Positions 33,791-43,474 of a DNA stretch of 64,000 nucleotides are shown here, piece after piece. How positions within the stretch are numbered: the stretch's first letter is position 1; each line of letters opens with the position of its first letter. The stretch comes from Smallanthus sonchifolius. Its lineage: Eukaryota > Streptophyta > Magnoliopsida > Asterales > Asteraceae. Under the pieces are notes generated by a model. The model searched no databases and was not told the origin of the DNA. It worked only from the letters and a program-made list of their open reading frames with translations. The DNA lies in NCBI GenBank assembly GCA_023525975.1, contig CM042020.1, positions 111,585,207 to 111,649,206 of the forward strand. Direction: 5' to 3'. A program made the translations under genes and the position numbers.

Positions 33791-35940
33791 GACTACCCGC
33801 AATGCTAATGGATGCATTTACCACATGCATCCTAGTCACCACTGTCACATCAGCTTTTTACCCATTCTTTTCACATGCATCCTCTCTCCTCTTTTTAACT
33901 CTAACCCATCCTTCCCACATGCATCATCTCTCTTTCATATCACCATTTCTTTTTCTATTTTCTTTTAAACAATTTTTTTAATCTAAAAACATATTTAATA
34001 AATAATTATAAAATCTAATTAAATAATTAAAAGAAAAATTAAATAAAAATTAAACTTGCATTACATAAAAAGAAACTACATTTTTCTAAAAATAAAAATA
34101 CTTAAATTAAACTAGACCTAAAATTAAAAATAAAAAAAACTTAAAGAAAACATGACCTAAAATTAAGTTTATCTAAGACAAATCTACTCTTGATTAGCTT
34201 GATTAGCTTGCCTAAGATCCCAAAGATGTTCCATAAGATCGTTGTGTAGTGCGATATGAGTATCTTTGCTTCGTAAGGATTTAAACCTCTCCAGATATTG
34301 TGCAAATTCAGTCGGTGCTCCTTCATTATAACTTGCTGGCTCAGGCTCATGTTCTTCACGGGGCCAATTAGTTATCGCACGACCTTCATCTTCTACAATC
34401 ATATTATGTAAAATGATACATCTATGCATTATATCACCTAACACTGGTATACTGGTAGATCTTCCAGGGCCTCGTATCATTGCCCACCTTGCTTGGAGGA
34501 CACCAAATGCTCTTTCAACATCCTTTCTGTAAGACTCCTGTCGTTTCTTATAGTATTGCATTTTAAGATTATTGTTTGGAGGATAAACGAAACTCTTTAC
34601 TAGTGTTGACCATTCTGGGTAAATGCCATCTGCAAGATAGTATCCTTGCGTGTACTCATTCCCGTTTACTGTAAAGTTGCACTGTGGTGCATTCCCCTCT
34701 AAGATTTGATTGAATACTGGTGATTGATTGAGAACATTGATATCATTGTTTGAACCTGCCACTCCAAAGAATGCATGCCAAAGCCAAAGGTCTTGTGATG
34801 CCACAGCTTCTAGCATGATAGTTGGATGGCCATGATCACCTCGAGTATATTGCCCTTTCCAAGCCGTTGGGCAGTTTCTCCAAGGCCAATGCATACAATC
34901 TATGCTTCCAAGCATTCCAACAAAACCATGTTTATCATAATGCAGTTGTAGCAATTGTTGAATGTCATCTTGGTTTGGTCTTCTAAGATACCGTGGTGAA
35001 AAAACCTCAACAATAGACCTACAAAACTTGTGTAGACATTCGATGGAAGTGCTTTCACCAATACGTATGTACTCATCACATTGGTCAGCTGATGCACCAT
35101 AAGCCAACTGACGAATGGCACTTGTACATTTTTGTCTTGGTGAAAGACCTTTTACACCAATCGCATCATATCTTTGTGTGAAATATTTAAAATGTTCACA
35201 GCTACCTGGTTTGGAGATTTCTTCAACAATGCGATTAAAAAGACGTATGCTCATCCTGAACCTTCGTCTAAAGAAGCTTTCATTGTATACCGGTTCTGGA
35301 GCGAAGTAATCGTTCCACAAACGGGTGTCTCCATCCTTCCTGCCTCTATTTATGTATTTCCGTTTGCCCTTCTGTCTGGTAGAACTTCCCTCTTGTGCAT
35401 CAGCCTTATTTTGAGCATCAAGCGCAAACAACTGCATCGCTATTTCTTCAACATCATCGGAAATGAGTGTTTGAAAGTGTTGTGTCAACATCATTGGGAT
35501 GTTTAGTGGCACTTGTTCATCATCTGAACTCATTTTGAATTGTCTGTGTTTGTGTGAAACTTGAAAGAAATTGAGAGGAGTTTAAGAGATTTTGGTGTGA
35601 AATTTTAGTTAGTTTGGATGGGTATTTTTAGGGGGAAAAACTAGCCGTTTTTTTTTCAAAAATATAGCTGTTAGAAAATTAAATTTTTTTAAAAAAAAAC
35701 TAGCCGTTAGTTATAATTATTAAAATAAAAAAAGAAAAAAAAACAATTCTTTTAAATTAGAAAAGAAAATTACATTTTTTTAATTATATTTTCTTTTGTG
35801 GGGACCATCAGCTTTTATACATGCACCGCATGTAATTACATATGTGCCTCCAAAATTTCCCCAGCCCTAATGTGCTCTTCCCATGTGCATCCTGCCACAT
35901 CATTAAAATGCATCCCCCAACATGCGCGTTGGGGGCAGTC
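33791..35940 (-). mobile_element. Complete PIF/Harbinger DNA transposon
   Basis: 2,150 bp with terminal inverted repeats GACTACCCGCAATGC and GACTGCCCCCAACGC (12 of 15 matching), flanked by TAA at 33788-33790 and 35941-35943. It contains one long minus-strand transposase frame and no recognisable ORF1 gene. Direct ATGCATCC-type words cluster near both ends as possible binding sites. Confidence 0.9.
34184..35533 (-). CDS. PIF/Harbinger DDE transposase
   Basis: An uninterrupted 449-residue frame starting at ATG 35533. It belongs to the plant transposase family related to HARBI1 nucleases. Visible landmarks are a basic region KGKRKYINRGRK near 55-66, a helical region around 85-180, and the catalytic triad inferred as D212 (GSIDCMHW), D302 (LADGIYPEW) and E340 (DVERAFGVLQARW). 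The conserved GVAGSNNDINVL lies near 257-268, and the length fits the family. The protein is expected to cut and paste the element ends in the nucleus, usually with an ORF1 Myb-like partner. That partner is missing here, so it would have to come from elsewhere. Start choice: ATG is 23 bp upstream of plausible leader sequence and gives the usual acidic N-terminus. Confidence 0.92.
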   Translation of the reverse strand: MSSDDEQVPLNIPMMLTQHFQTLISDDVEEIAMQLFALDAQNKADAQEGSSTRQKGKRKYINRGRKDGDTRLWNDYFAPEPVYNESFFRRRFRMSIRLFNRIVEEISKPGSCEHFKYFTQRYDAIGVKGLSPRQKCTSAIRQLAYGASADQCDEYIRIGESTSIECLHKFCRSIVEVFSPRYLRRPNQDDIQQLLQLHYDKHGFVGMLGSIDCMHWPWRNCPTAWKGQYTRGDHGHPTIMLEAVASQDLWLWHAFFGVAGSNNDINVLNQSPVFNQILEGNAPQCNFTVNGNEYTQGYYLADGIYPEWSTLVKSFVYPPNNNLKMQYYKKRQESYRKDVERAFGVLQARWAMIRGPGRSTSIPVLGDIMHRCIILHNMIVEDEGRAITNWPREEHEPEPASYNEGAPTEFAQYLERFKSLRSKDTHIALHNDLMEHLWDLRQANQANQE

Positions 35941-36029
35941 TAATACCTATTTATACAAACATATATGGAAAATGGTCCAAAAAAGTCCCTTAAATAGTAA
36001 CAAAGAGTTGTAAATCCGTTAAAAACGGC

Positions 36030-36225
36030 TAGTTTTTTGTTTGTAACATTAATAACTGGTTTGTAACCGGTTTAACTTTAACCGGTTCGTAATTGGTTCG
36101 ACTCCTAGAAACCTCAAACCGGTTCCAAACTTACGGTTTTTTGTATTCTAAATCGGCTATTCCTAGTTACAAACCGGTTACGGTTTCGGTTATTAACCGG
36201 GTTTTTTTTTCACCTCTAATTCAAA
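36030..36225. repeat. AACCGG-rich interspersed repeat
   Basis: Repeated GGTTTGTAACCGGTTT words between CTAGTTTTTTG and TTTTTTTCACCTCTAAT. The terminal words match the ends of the repeat at 10430-10750 in reversed arrangement, so this looks like a second copy of the family. Confidence 0.5.
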
Positions 36226-36421
36226 GTCCGGGCTTACATTTTCTTAAGCTATGAAATCATCTAATTGGGCTTTCAAGTTGCCATCAATATTGGACCCAAG
36301 ATTCTAAAACAATGCCGTAGAAATCCAGCCCATTATCGAAGTTAAATCATAAATCATAATATTTCTTTAAGAATGTTTGCTAAAATTCAAATTGAAATAT
36401 CGGATATGTTTTTAATTAGAA

Positions 36422-37752
36422 CTAGTATTTTTACCCCGCGCTTCGCGGGAAACGCGGAATTTTTTTATCCGCACTACGTAACAGGAGTTTGGTCGTTATC
36501 GCTTTGAATCGTCGAAAACAATAAAAACGAACACCGATACCGGATACAATTATACCAAAACACCGTCGACGATGTTTTACGCTCATAAGCATTTGGGTTT
36601 GTCGCGGCACCTCAATGGTAACGTCGCCCCTTACAGTGTACGACACAAAAAAATATACTCGATTCTTAACACAGCTCCGTTTTAAAAATAATTTATGCCG
36701 GAACGTTAAAAAACTAAAATCAGTTGCGCGTTTCATTTTTTTGAAAAGTGAACGAACGAAAGTTATTATAGAAGAACGAAATTATTAGAAAATGAAACGG
36801 GTAAAAACGTATATTATATATAGTACAAGCTCTTAAAGCAAAAAAAATTGGCCACTCAAATATTGACACGTGGCAACTCACGCGAACAATTAATTGCAAT
36901 CTATTGTTAACTCTTTTTTTAAATGTTTAGGTTATAGAATTGTACACACGCTGTCGACGATGTTTTACGCTCATAAGCATTTGGGTTTGTCGCGGCACCG
37001 CAATGGTAAGTTAACGTCGCTCCTTACAGTGTACGACACAAAAAAATATACTCGATTCTTAACACAGCTCCGTTTTAAAAATAATTTATGCTGGAACGTT
37101 AAAAAACTAAAATCAGTTGTGCGTTTCATTTTTTTGAAAAGTGAACGAATGAAAGTTATTATAGAAGAACGAAATTATTAGAAAATGAAACGGGTAAAAA
37201 CGTATATTATATATAGTACAAGCTCTTAAAGCAAAAAAAAATGGCCACTCAAATATTGACACGTGGCAACTCACGCGAACAATTAATTGCAATTTATTGT
37301 TAACTCCTTTTAAAAATGTTTAGGTTATAGAATTGTACACACGTTATGCGGCGTGAGCGTGGTTATTTTTTCGTCGTATTACGAGGCACGAGGTTGGTCG
37401 TTATCGGTGCCAGTCGTAGAATATCATAAAAACGACAGCCGATATCGGTTACGATAATACCAAAACACCGACAACGATGTTCCCTTATAGGCGTTTGGGT
37501 TTGTCACGGGTACGCAACGCTGACGTTGCTCGACATAGCATAGGATAAAAAAATACTCGATTTTGAATAAAAATTTGTTTAAACAAAAAATTATTTCGAA
37601 AAATTCATAAAAAAACTAAAATCAGTCGCGTATTCCGTTTTTGCTAAATAGGTAACGAACGCAAGCTATTATAGAAAAAATGATATTAATAAAAAAATCA
37701 AACGAGTTAAAAGCGTAAATTATATAGTGGAAGAGGTGGAAACGAAAATTGA
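36422..37752 (-). mobile_element. Helitron with tandemly repeated interior
   Basis: The minus-strand 3' end shows the hairpin CCCGCGAAGCGCGGG followed by TAAAAATACTAG at 36422 and then T (A at 36421 on the plus strand). The interior contains three units. Units 1 and 2 (about 36560-36940 and 36945-37330) are very similar. Unit 3 (about 37340-37740) is more diverged. Each ends near a TATATATAATATACG-type sequence typical of Helitron 5' ends. The right limit is a best guess at an A|TC junction. The open frames 36431-36736 and 36894-37181 are repeats of this element and not genes. Confidence 0.65.
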
Positions 37753-37764
37753 TAAAAAAAAATG

Positions 37765-38277
37765 GTAACTTTACACAATAGTAATCAAGTTTCCTAAGTG
37801 TTCCATTTAAGTCACTCAAAGTTTTTTCGTCCCTCTAAAGTCACTCAACTTTCACTAAGTGTTTCAATCCTATGTAATATTTTTATAAATGTTCATTTTT
37901 TTAAAATTGAATGAGAAAAATGAAACATATATTAATCTTGTTCACTATTTAGCTATTATTTAATTCCAATTCGACTTAAATATAACAATTTTGAAACTTG
38001 TGTATTATTTGATGAATTTTTTTTCTTCACTATTACCTCCTATTTTAAATTAATTGGAATAAAAAATTCACTTATTGGTAACTAATATTCATATATATTT
38101 CATTTGCCTCATTCAATTTAAAAAAAAAATTATAAAAATATTACATAGGATTGGAACACTTAGTGAAAGTTGAGTGACTTTAGAGGGACAAAAAAACTTT
38201 GAGTAACTTAAACGAAACACTTTGAAAACTTGGTTACTTTAGAAGGACAAAAAAAATTTGAGTAATAAATAGGTAAC
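37765..38277. mobile_element. Foldback (long-TIR) element
   Basis: Arms of about 170-190 bp, with words such as AAAGTCACTCAACTTTCACT and CCTATGTAATATTTTTATAA, face each other around an AT-rich centre. A degraded relative lies at 41790-42240. No clear target duplication was found, so the superfamily is open. Confidence 0.65.
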
Positions 38278-39001
38278 TAAATGCATGAAAAAATAAAAAT
38301 TGACATCTTCTCCAATTATATTAGTCTTTCAATAGTATGTATGTGTATATATATACTTAATTCTTATTTAAGGTCTTAAGAACATTTGTAACTTTTACAT
38401 CATTAATATAAAGATATAATGATGCAATTAATGAATTAATGGAAGTATAAACATCATCCATGTATTAAGGATTATCTTCTGTCAATATATCAATTTTGAC
38501 CTAAAAATGCTAAATAATGAAAACATGTTGTGAAACAACGGTCTGTTAGCAACCAATTTACAAAACATATAAACATAAGAAGAAGAGAATGAGAGAAAAA
38601 GAAGTCTTGTTTCATTAGAGATATATGAAATACACACAAGAGCCATTATTTATATGGCTAATATCGTTAATAGAAACAAAAGTAACATGAGAGTCAGGAA
38701 TGCGAATAGTCACCATAATAATGTATTCATAACACTTCCTTTGCTATCCATTTGATAAAAGAAAATAATATATTATCCTTTTAATACGCTTGGTGTTGCA
38801 ATTGCAAAATCATTTACAATGATCATGATCATTACGCCTTTATAAGAATAAATTGTTAAAAGTCTCGTGTTAATAACGTGTTGTGAAACAACTGCCTATT
38901 AGTGATCAATTTACGAAGTGTATAACATAATAAGAAGAAGAAGAGAATGAGAAAAAGGGAGAAGTCTTGTTTCACTAGAAATATATGAAAAACAAGTATA
39001 A

Positions 39002-39300
39002 GAGCATTCACAGCACGTTCTTTGTATTTTTGTGAGAGTGTTTTGTATGTTTTATGGAGTGGTTTAAAGTGGTTGTGAGTGAAGGAGAGAAAAAATATGT
39101 AAATTTTTTGTATATTTATGAAAACACTGTTCACCTGTGCAAATTTTTTTATATTTTTTTAAAGTGGTTGTGAGTAGAGAAGAGATAAAAAGTAATGATA
39201 AAGATATAAAATATATTATTTAATTGAAAATGAGAGAGAAAATATAGTGATTTTTAGTGTAATTATAAGGATAAGGATAAAGAATCTGTTGGGAATGCTC
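39002..39300. mobile_element. Tourist-like MITE
   Basis: 299 bp with ends GAGCATTC / GAATGCTC that extend imperfectly (TTCTTTGT against TTCTTTAT further in), flanked by TAA at 38999-39001 and 39301-39303. The paralogous copy at 38524-38735 lacks it. Confidence 0.85.
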
Positions 39301-39325
39301 TAAGAGCCACTATTTATAAGGCCAA

Positions 39326-39749
39326 TCTATACTATTTAATAAATAAAGTTTTTGATAGGACACTTGTCACTCTCCCGTGTATCCTCAACTTTTTTTCCCG
39401 CCTCTCTCCTACTAATTATACAAATTTATTTAATTGTTTTTATAATTTTTTTGTTTCCCGCCTCTCTCTTTTATTAAATAATAATGATTTATATAATTCT
39501 TTTTATAAAACGTTTTTTATTTAAAAAAAAAAGGTTTGTTCATAAAACATTTTTATAAATTGAACATTTCTTTCATTCTTTTTATAAAACATTTTTAAAA
39601 AATAACTATATAACGTTTCTAGAATATGTATTAAAAACTATGTAATATGTCATAAATATGTAATATGTAAATCTTTATTACTAAGTATTTATAACATTAC
39701 ATTTATTCAACCCGTATGAACGGTGTGATATACCGGGTTTCTAACCTAG
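39326..39749 (+). mobile_element. Complete non-autonomous Helitron, 424 bp
   Basis: The 5' end TCTATACTATTTAATAAA follows an A (39325). The 3' end is a hairpin region ACCCGTAT..ATACCGGGT followed by TTCTAACCTAG and a T (39750). No target duplication and A|T insertion are as expected for Helitrons. The uninterrupted paralogue near 38659-38667 (GGCTAATATCG) shows the exact empty site. Confidence 0.88.
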
Positions 39750-39822
39750 TATCATTAATATAAACATAAGTAAAATGAAAGTTAGGAATGTGGATGGTCG
39801 TCGTAATAATGTATTCATAACA

Positions 39823-40130
39823 AAACACTCTTTAATCTTTTAAAAAGACAACTTACACAATATATCCACAACTCCTCAAACATAGTTATTAATTTATCAA
39901 AAACTTAAGATTATATTTGTCATTTGACCCTTTTCAATACTGAAAAATGATGTAAATAATATAAATTACATATTTAAGTAGCCTATGTGTGTGTGACTAT
40001 GTGAGTTTAGTATATAAGTGGGTTAAATGAGAAAAATCACGTACTTGGGCCATCGCATATATTATTCTAGAAAACATATATATGTGTACACACAACATTT
40101 ATTATGTATAAACTCGTTCATATATACACA
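39823..40130. other. Intergenic DNA, no gene
   Basis: AT-rich, nothing recognisable. Confidence 0.5.
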
Positions 40131-40372
40131 TTAGGCACCCCCATGACCTTCTAACGTGGAGGTCATCAGTTCGAGTCTCACTTGATGTAAAATATTATCA
40201 TGTGGGTCAGGGGTTTTATCACAGTGGGCCTTCAGGTGGTGGGTTTCCCTTGGAATGGTGGGCAAGCCGGGTCACCAGCGTTGTCTGCGTTCGCGAGCGT
40301 GGATGGCCTTTCGCCATTGGGTTTACCCGGGTGACCGGGCATATAGTATTCGTTGGTCGTTCAAAAAAAAAA
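40131..40372 (+). mobile_element. SINE-like element with poly(A) tail
   Basis: A B-box-like AGTTCGAGTCTCAC near 40168 lies about 40 bp after the head, followed by a GC-rich body and a tail TCGTTC plus ten A. The tail is the insertion site of the next element. The open frame 40255-40716 that runs across both is not a gene. Confidence 0.5.
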
Positions 40373-41492
40373 GAGTAAAGTGTCATTTTCGTCCCTGTGG
40401 TTTGGTCATTTTAGCCACTTTCATCCAAAAACTTTTTTTTTTAGTTTTTTCGTCCCTGACTTTTCAAAATCTAGCAATTTTCATCCAACTGACTAACTCC
40501 GTTAAAATTTTAACATTAAGTCAGGGGCAATTTGGTCTTTTTAAAAATAAAAACCACCCACCCCACCCCTATCTCTATGTTTTCTCTCTCTCTCCTCCTC
40601 CTCCTCTCTCTCTCTACAAGAACACCACCAGCAAAGCTTGGTGGTATCAAAATCCAAAGGATTCCAGACCATTCCAAGGCCAAAGAAACTTGTTAGGGGA
40701 ATTTGATTCAATTTGAGTTCGAATGCTACCTGAAATTGATCTTTTATTTTGATTTAGTCCCATGAAATCGATCAGAGAGACTGAAATCGATTTAGCCCTA
40801 TGAAATCCTTGGTTTCTTGTTCGATTTACACACACATCAAACCCAAAGTGGTGGCCGGCAGGGACGTTCAAGAACTCCAATCATGACCAGAAACCCTAGA
40901 TCGAATGGGGATGAAGAGATTGAATCCGGCTGTTCATTTGACCAGAGATCGAAACCAGAGAGATGGATCAAGTTTCTAGTTGCAGATCTCGGCTGATGTT
41001 TTGAATGCTTCTTCCTCTTTGTTCCAACGTTCAACCCAAACAAAGCAACGATGTCACAAAACCGTATATAGTAGTCACACGGTCACGGAACTAGCTCAGC
41101 GACGACGGCAGAACCCGAAGGCAGCGGCGATACAGGACGGCGGTCACGGCGACAGAGGTACAGGACGGAGGTGACGGCATTACCGGACGATGACGACGGG
41201 CGTTACCGGAGAGATGAATACTTCTTCCTGTTGGTTCCAGCTTGATGGGGAAAGGTTTTGAGGGCTTGGGACTAACCGAGGTTTAAACATGGGATAAAAG
41301 GGGATTAAAAGGAGGGTTTTATTTTTGAAAAGACCAAATTGCCCCTGACTTAACGTTAAATTTTAACGGAGTTAGTCAGTTGGATGAAAATGGCTAGATT
41401 TTGTAAGTCAGGGACGGAAAAGCTAAAAAAAAGTTTTTGAATGAAAGTAGCTAAAATGGCCAAACCACAGGGACGAAAATAGCACTTTACTC
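40373..41492. mobile_element. Mutator-like element with long TIRs and GC-rich interior
   Basis: Arms of about 170-190 bp begin GAGTAAAGTG and mirror each other (GTCCCTGTGGTTTGG / CCAAACCACAGGGAC). The element sits between two runs of ten A (40363-40372 and 41493-41502), which fits a 9-10-bp target duplication inside the SINE poly(A) tail. The interior has a CT-rich microsatellite, then about 600 bp richer in G and C than the surroundings (GACGGCGGTCACGGCGACAG region). No transposase is encoded, so it is non-autonomous, and the interior could be captured host sequence (Pack-MULE). I could not name a source gene. Confidence 0.75.
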
Positions 41493-41602
41493 AAAAAAAA
41501 AAGATGGTGACACGTCCCACATAATAGGCTACTAAAGTATGTACTTTATATCATTTATATCAGTTTTCAGTAATAAAAAGGGTTAAATAACATACTGCAA
41601 CA

Positions 41603-41702
41603 GGTGTTTATTCCCATCAAAATGGTACGGGTTCAAGTCCTACAGTGTGAGCAATAGGTGGATTTTAGGAGTAGATTTTAAGTGGGTGTATGTTCGTCGT
41701 TA
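41603..41702 (+). mobile_element. SINE-like element
   Basis: A tRNA-like B box GGTTCAAGTCC lies near 41630, and the 3' part ends GTTCGTCGTT plus an A-run. The 3' end resembles that of the SINE at 40131-40372. Target duplications were not found. Confidence 0.45.
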
Positions 41703-41789
41703 AAAAAAGATGGTGCACGTGGCCAAGTAGAAAAAGAAAGATAGAAAGCGCCCCGACATCAATTAACATGTTTATATTTAGAAGATTCA

Positions 41790-42240
41790 TTAAAAGTACT
41801 CAGTTTGTCAAATATTTTATCCTCTAAAGTCACTTTAACTTTCATTAGATGTTTCAATCTTATGAAATTTTTTTATAAAATCTTTAAAAAAAATATTAAG
41901 TAACTTAAATGAAATATATATGAATCATAATTATTATTTGGTGATTATGTTATTTTTTTTTTAAATTAACTATAAGTAAGGTAATAAAGAAAGGAAAACT
42001 TTACAACAAGTTTTTGTTTCACAGTTTTTAATTTAAATCATATTAAAAGAAAAATGAATCACTAATTTTTTTAATTGGTACCGCTAAAACTACAAGCCTT
42101 TTGGTAATTAATCACTAAATAATCATGTATGTTCTATTTAGGTTAAATTTTATCATTTATAAAAAAAACTATAAGATTGAAACGCCCGATAAAAATTGAA
42201 TTACTTTATTTGAGAAAAAAAACCTTTAGTATTGTGTGAA
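41790..42240. mobile_element. Degraded foldback element
   Basis: Related to 37765-38277: GTCACTTTAACTTTCATT..TTTCAATCTTATG on the left faces ATAAGATTGAAACGCCC on the right. Confidence 0.5.
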
Positions 42241-42407
42241 TTTTTCTCGACTATAAAAGCTGACAGTTTCTATACTTTGTAATTTTGGTAATTGATTTAT
42301 GAAGGAATTAGAAACCCATTTTAAAAAGTAACTTCTATGAACAGTAACTATCCTAATGGGAAAGTGTCACGTGACAAAATAAATTTTTTTTTAATTTTCA
42401 TTTATAA

Positions 42408-43007
42408 CTCTTATAGTATATATAATATATGCTTTTAGCCCGTTTTGATTTCTATTAATTTTGTTTTTCTTTAATAACTTTCGTTCGTTAATTTTTTTTC
42501 AAAATACGGAGTGCGCAGCTATTTGTAGTTTTTTTTGTCAACGTCTCGATATAAATTTTTTTCAAAACGGAGTTTTATTTAAAATCAAGTTTTTTTCGTT
42601 GCCTATAGCGAGTGTCGTTACCGTTGTGGTACTGTTATCCGTATCGGTGTTCGCCTTATGGTTTTCGACGACTCAAAACGGTATTTTTTTTAATTTGTTT
42701 TTCCTTTTTTTATTATTTAGTTTTATGTTTCCTTTCTATTAACATTATTTTTACCGTTGCGCCTACGTTTTCGTTTAAATTTTATTAACGATGGGCCCGA
42801 CACCGTTTTCTATGATAACTATCGTTCGTTAAGTTTTTTTTAATATCGAAATGCGTTGTCGTTTTAAATTTTATTGAAGACTAAGTTCAATTCAAATTCG
42901 AGTGTTTTTTTGGTATCGTACGCTATAACGAGTTTGAGATTCGATGTAAGTTTTATTCATGCAAACGAGCCAAACCAACTCGTCGCGAAGCGCGGGGGAA
43001 AAACTAG
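42408..43007 (+). mobile_element. Helitron, opposite orientation to 36422
   Basis: The 3' end has hairpin CGCGAAGCGCG followed by GGGGAAAAACTAG at 43004-43007 and T. The interior resembles the Helitron at 36422-37752 (ATAACTTTCGTTCGTTAATT, CGTTACCGTTG). The likely 5' part starts near the TATAGTATATATAATATATG sequence, but an A|TC junction is not clear. The open frame 42461-42742 is not a gene. Confidence 0.65.
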
Positions 43008-43474
43008 TTAGATATAGAAGACAACTTTGACTTGGTGTCATCAGTCATGTGCTTTTAATGGGTCACCACTCACCATGTTCAACTCATTAATCCCCACATG
43101 ATACAGGTTCCCATTTGAAGCTGCATTTACAGACAACCAACAAGAAAACTATGGTTCCCCATGACAAAATCTTATAAAACATCAGCAGCCATTGCTGGTT
43201 TATCATTCAAAAGATTATCATAAAAACAATCACCAGATATTTCAGATTACAATTTCCAGTTTTCCATCATCACCTACAAATCTACACAAATCTTGATTCA
43301 GAAGACATGTTTTAAAGATGTTCTTGAAAAAACATACCATCCTTAATAAAGAAGTTGTAATCACAGTACAATCAAGTAAATTTAAGAACAGAGAAAACCC
43401 ATGAATGATAATAATAATAATAATCATAGCTTAGAAACTGAAAATTAAAAAAAAAATTAGATACTTAATTCAGC
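43008..43474. other. 3' flank of the KCS gene
   Basis: AT-rich sequence downstream of the KCS stop, presumably holding its 3' UTR and polyadenylation signals on the minus strand. The open frame 43242-43427 is an isoleucine-codon repeat. Confidence 0.5.

Larger units (their letters stand above)
38524..39822. repeat. Duplicated segment, second copy split by two insertions
   Basis: Copy 1 is 38524-38735. Copy 2 is 38876-39001 plus 39301-39325 plus 39750-39822, interrupted by a MITE and a Helitron. Shared words include GTTGTGAAACAAC, GAAGTCTTGTTTCA, GAGCCAYTATTTATA and AATAATGTATTCATAACA. Copy 1 acts as the empty site for both insertions. Confidence 0.8.

Noticed and set aside
36431..37181. Two frames of about 100 codons on opposite strands
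   Set aside because: Both lie in the tandem Helitron units and translate the same repeat in opposite directions.
40255..40716. 153-codon frame
   Set aside because: Runs from the SINE body through its poly(A) tail into the arm of the Mutator-like element, so it is not a gene.
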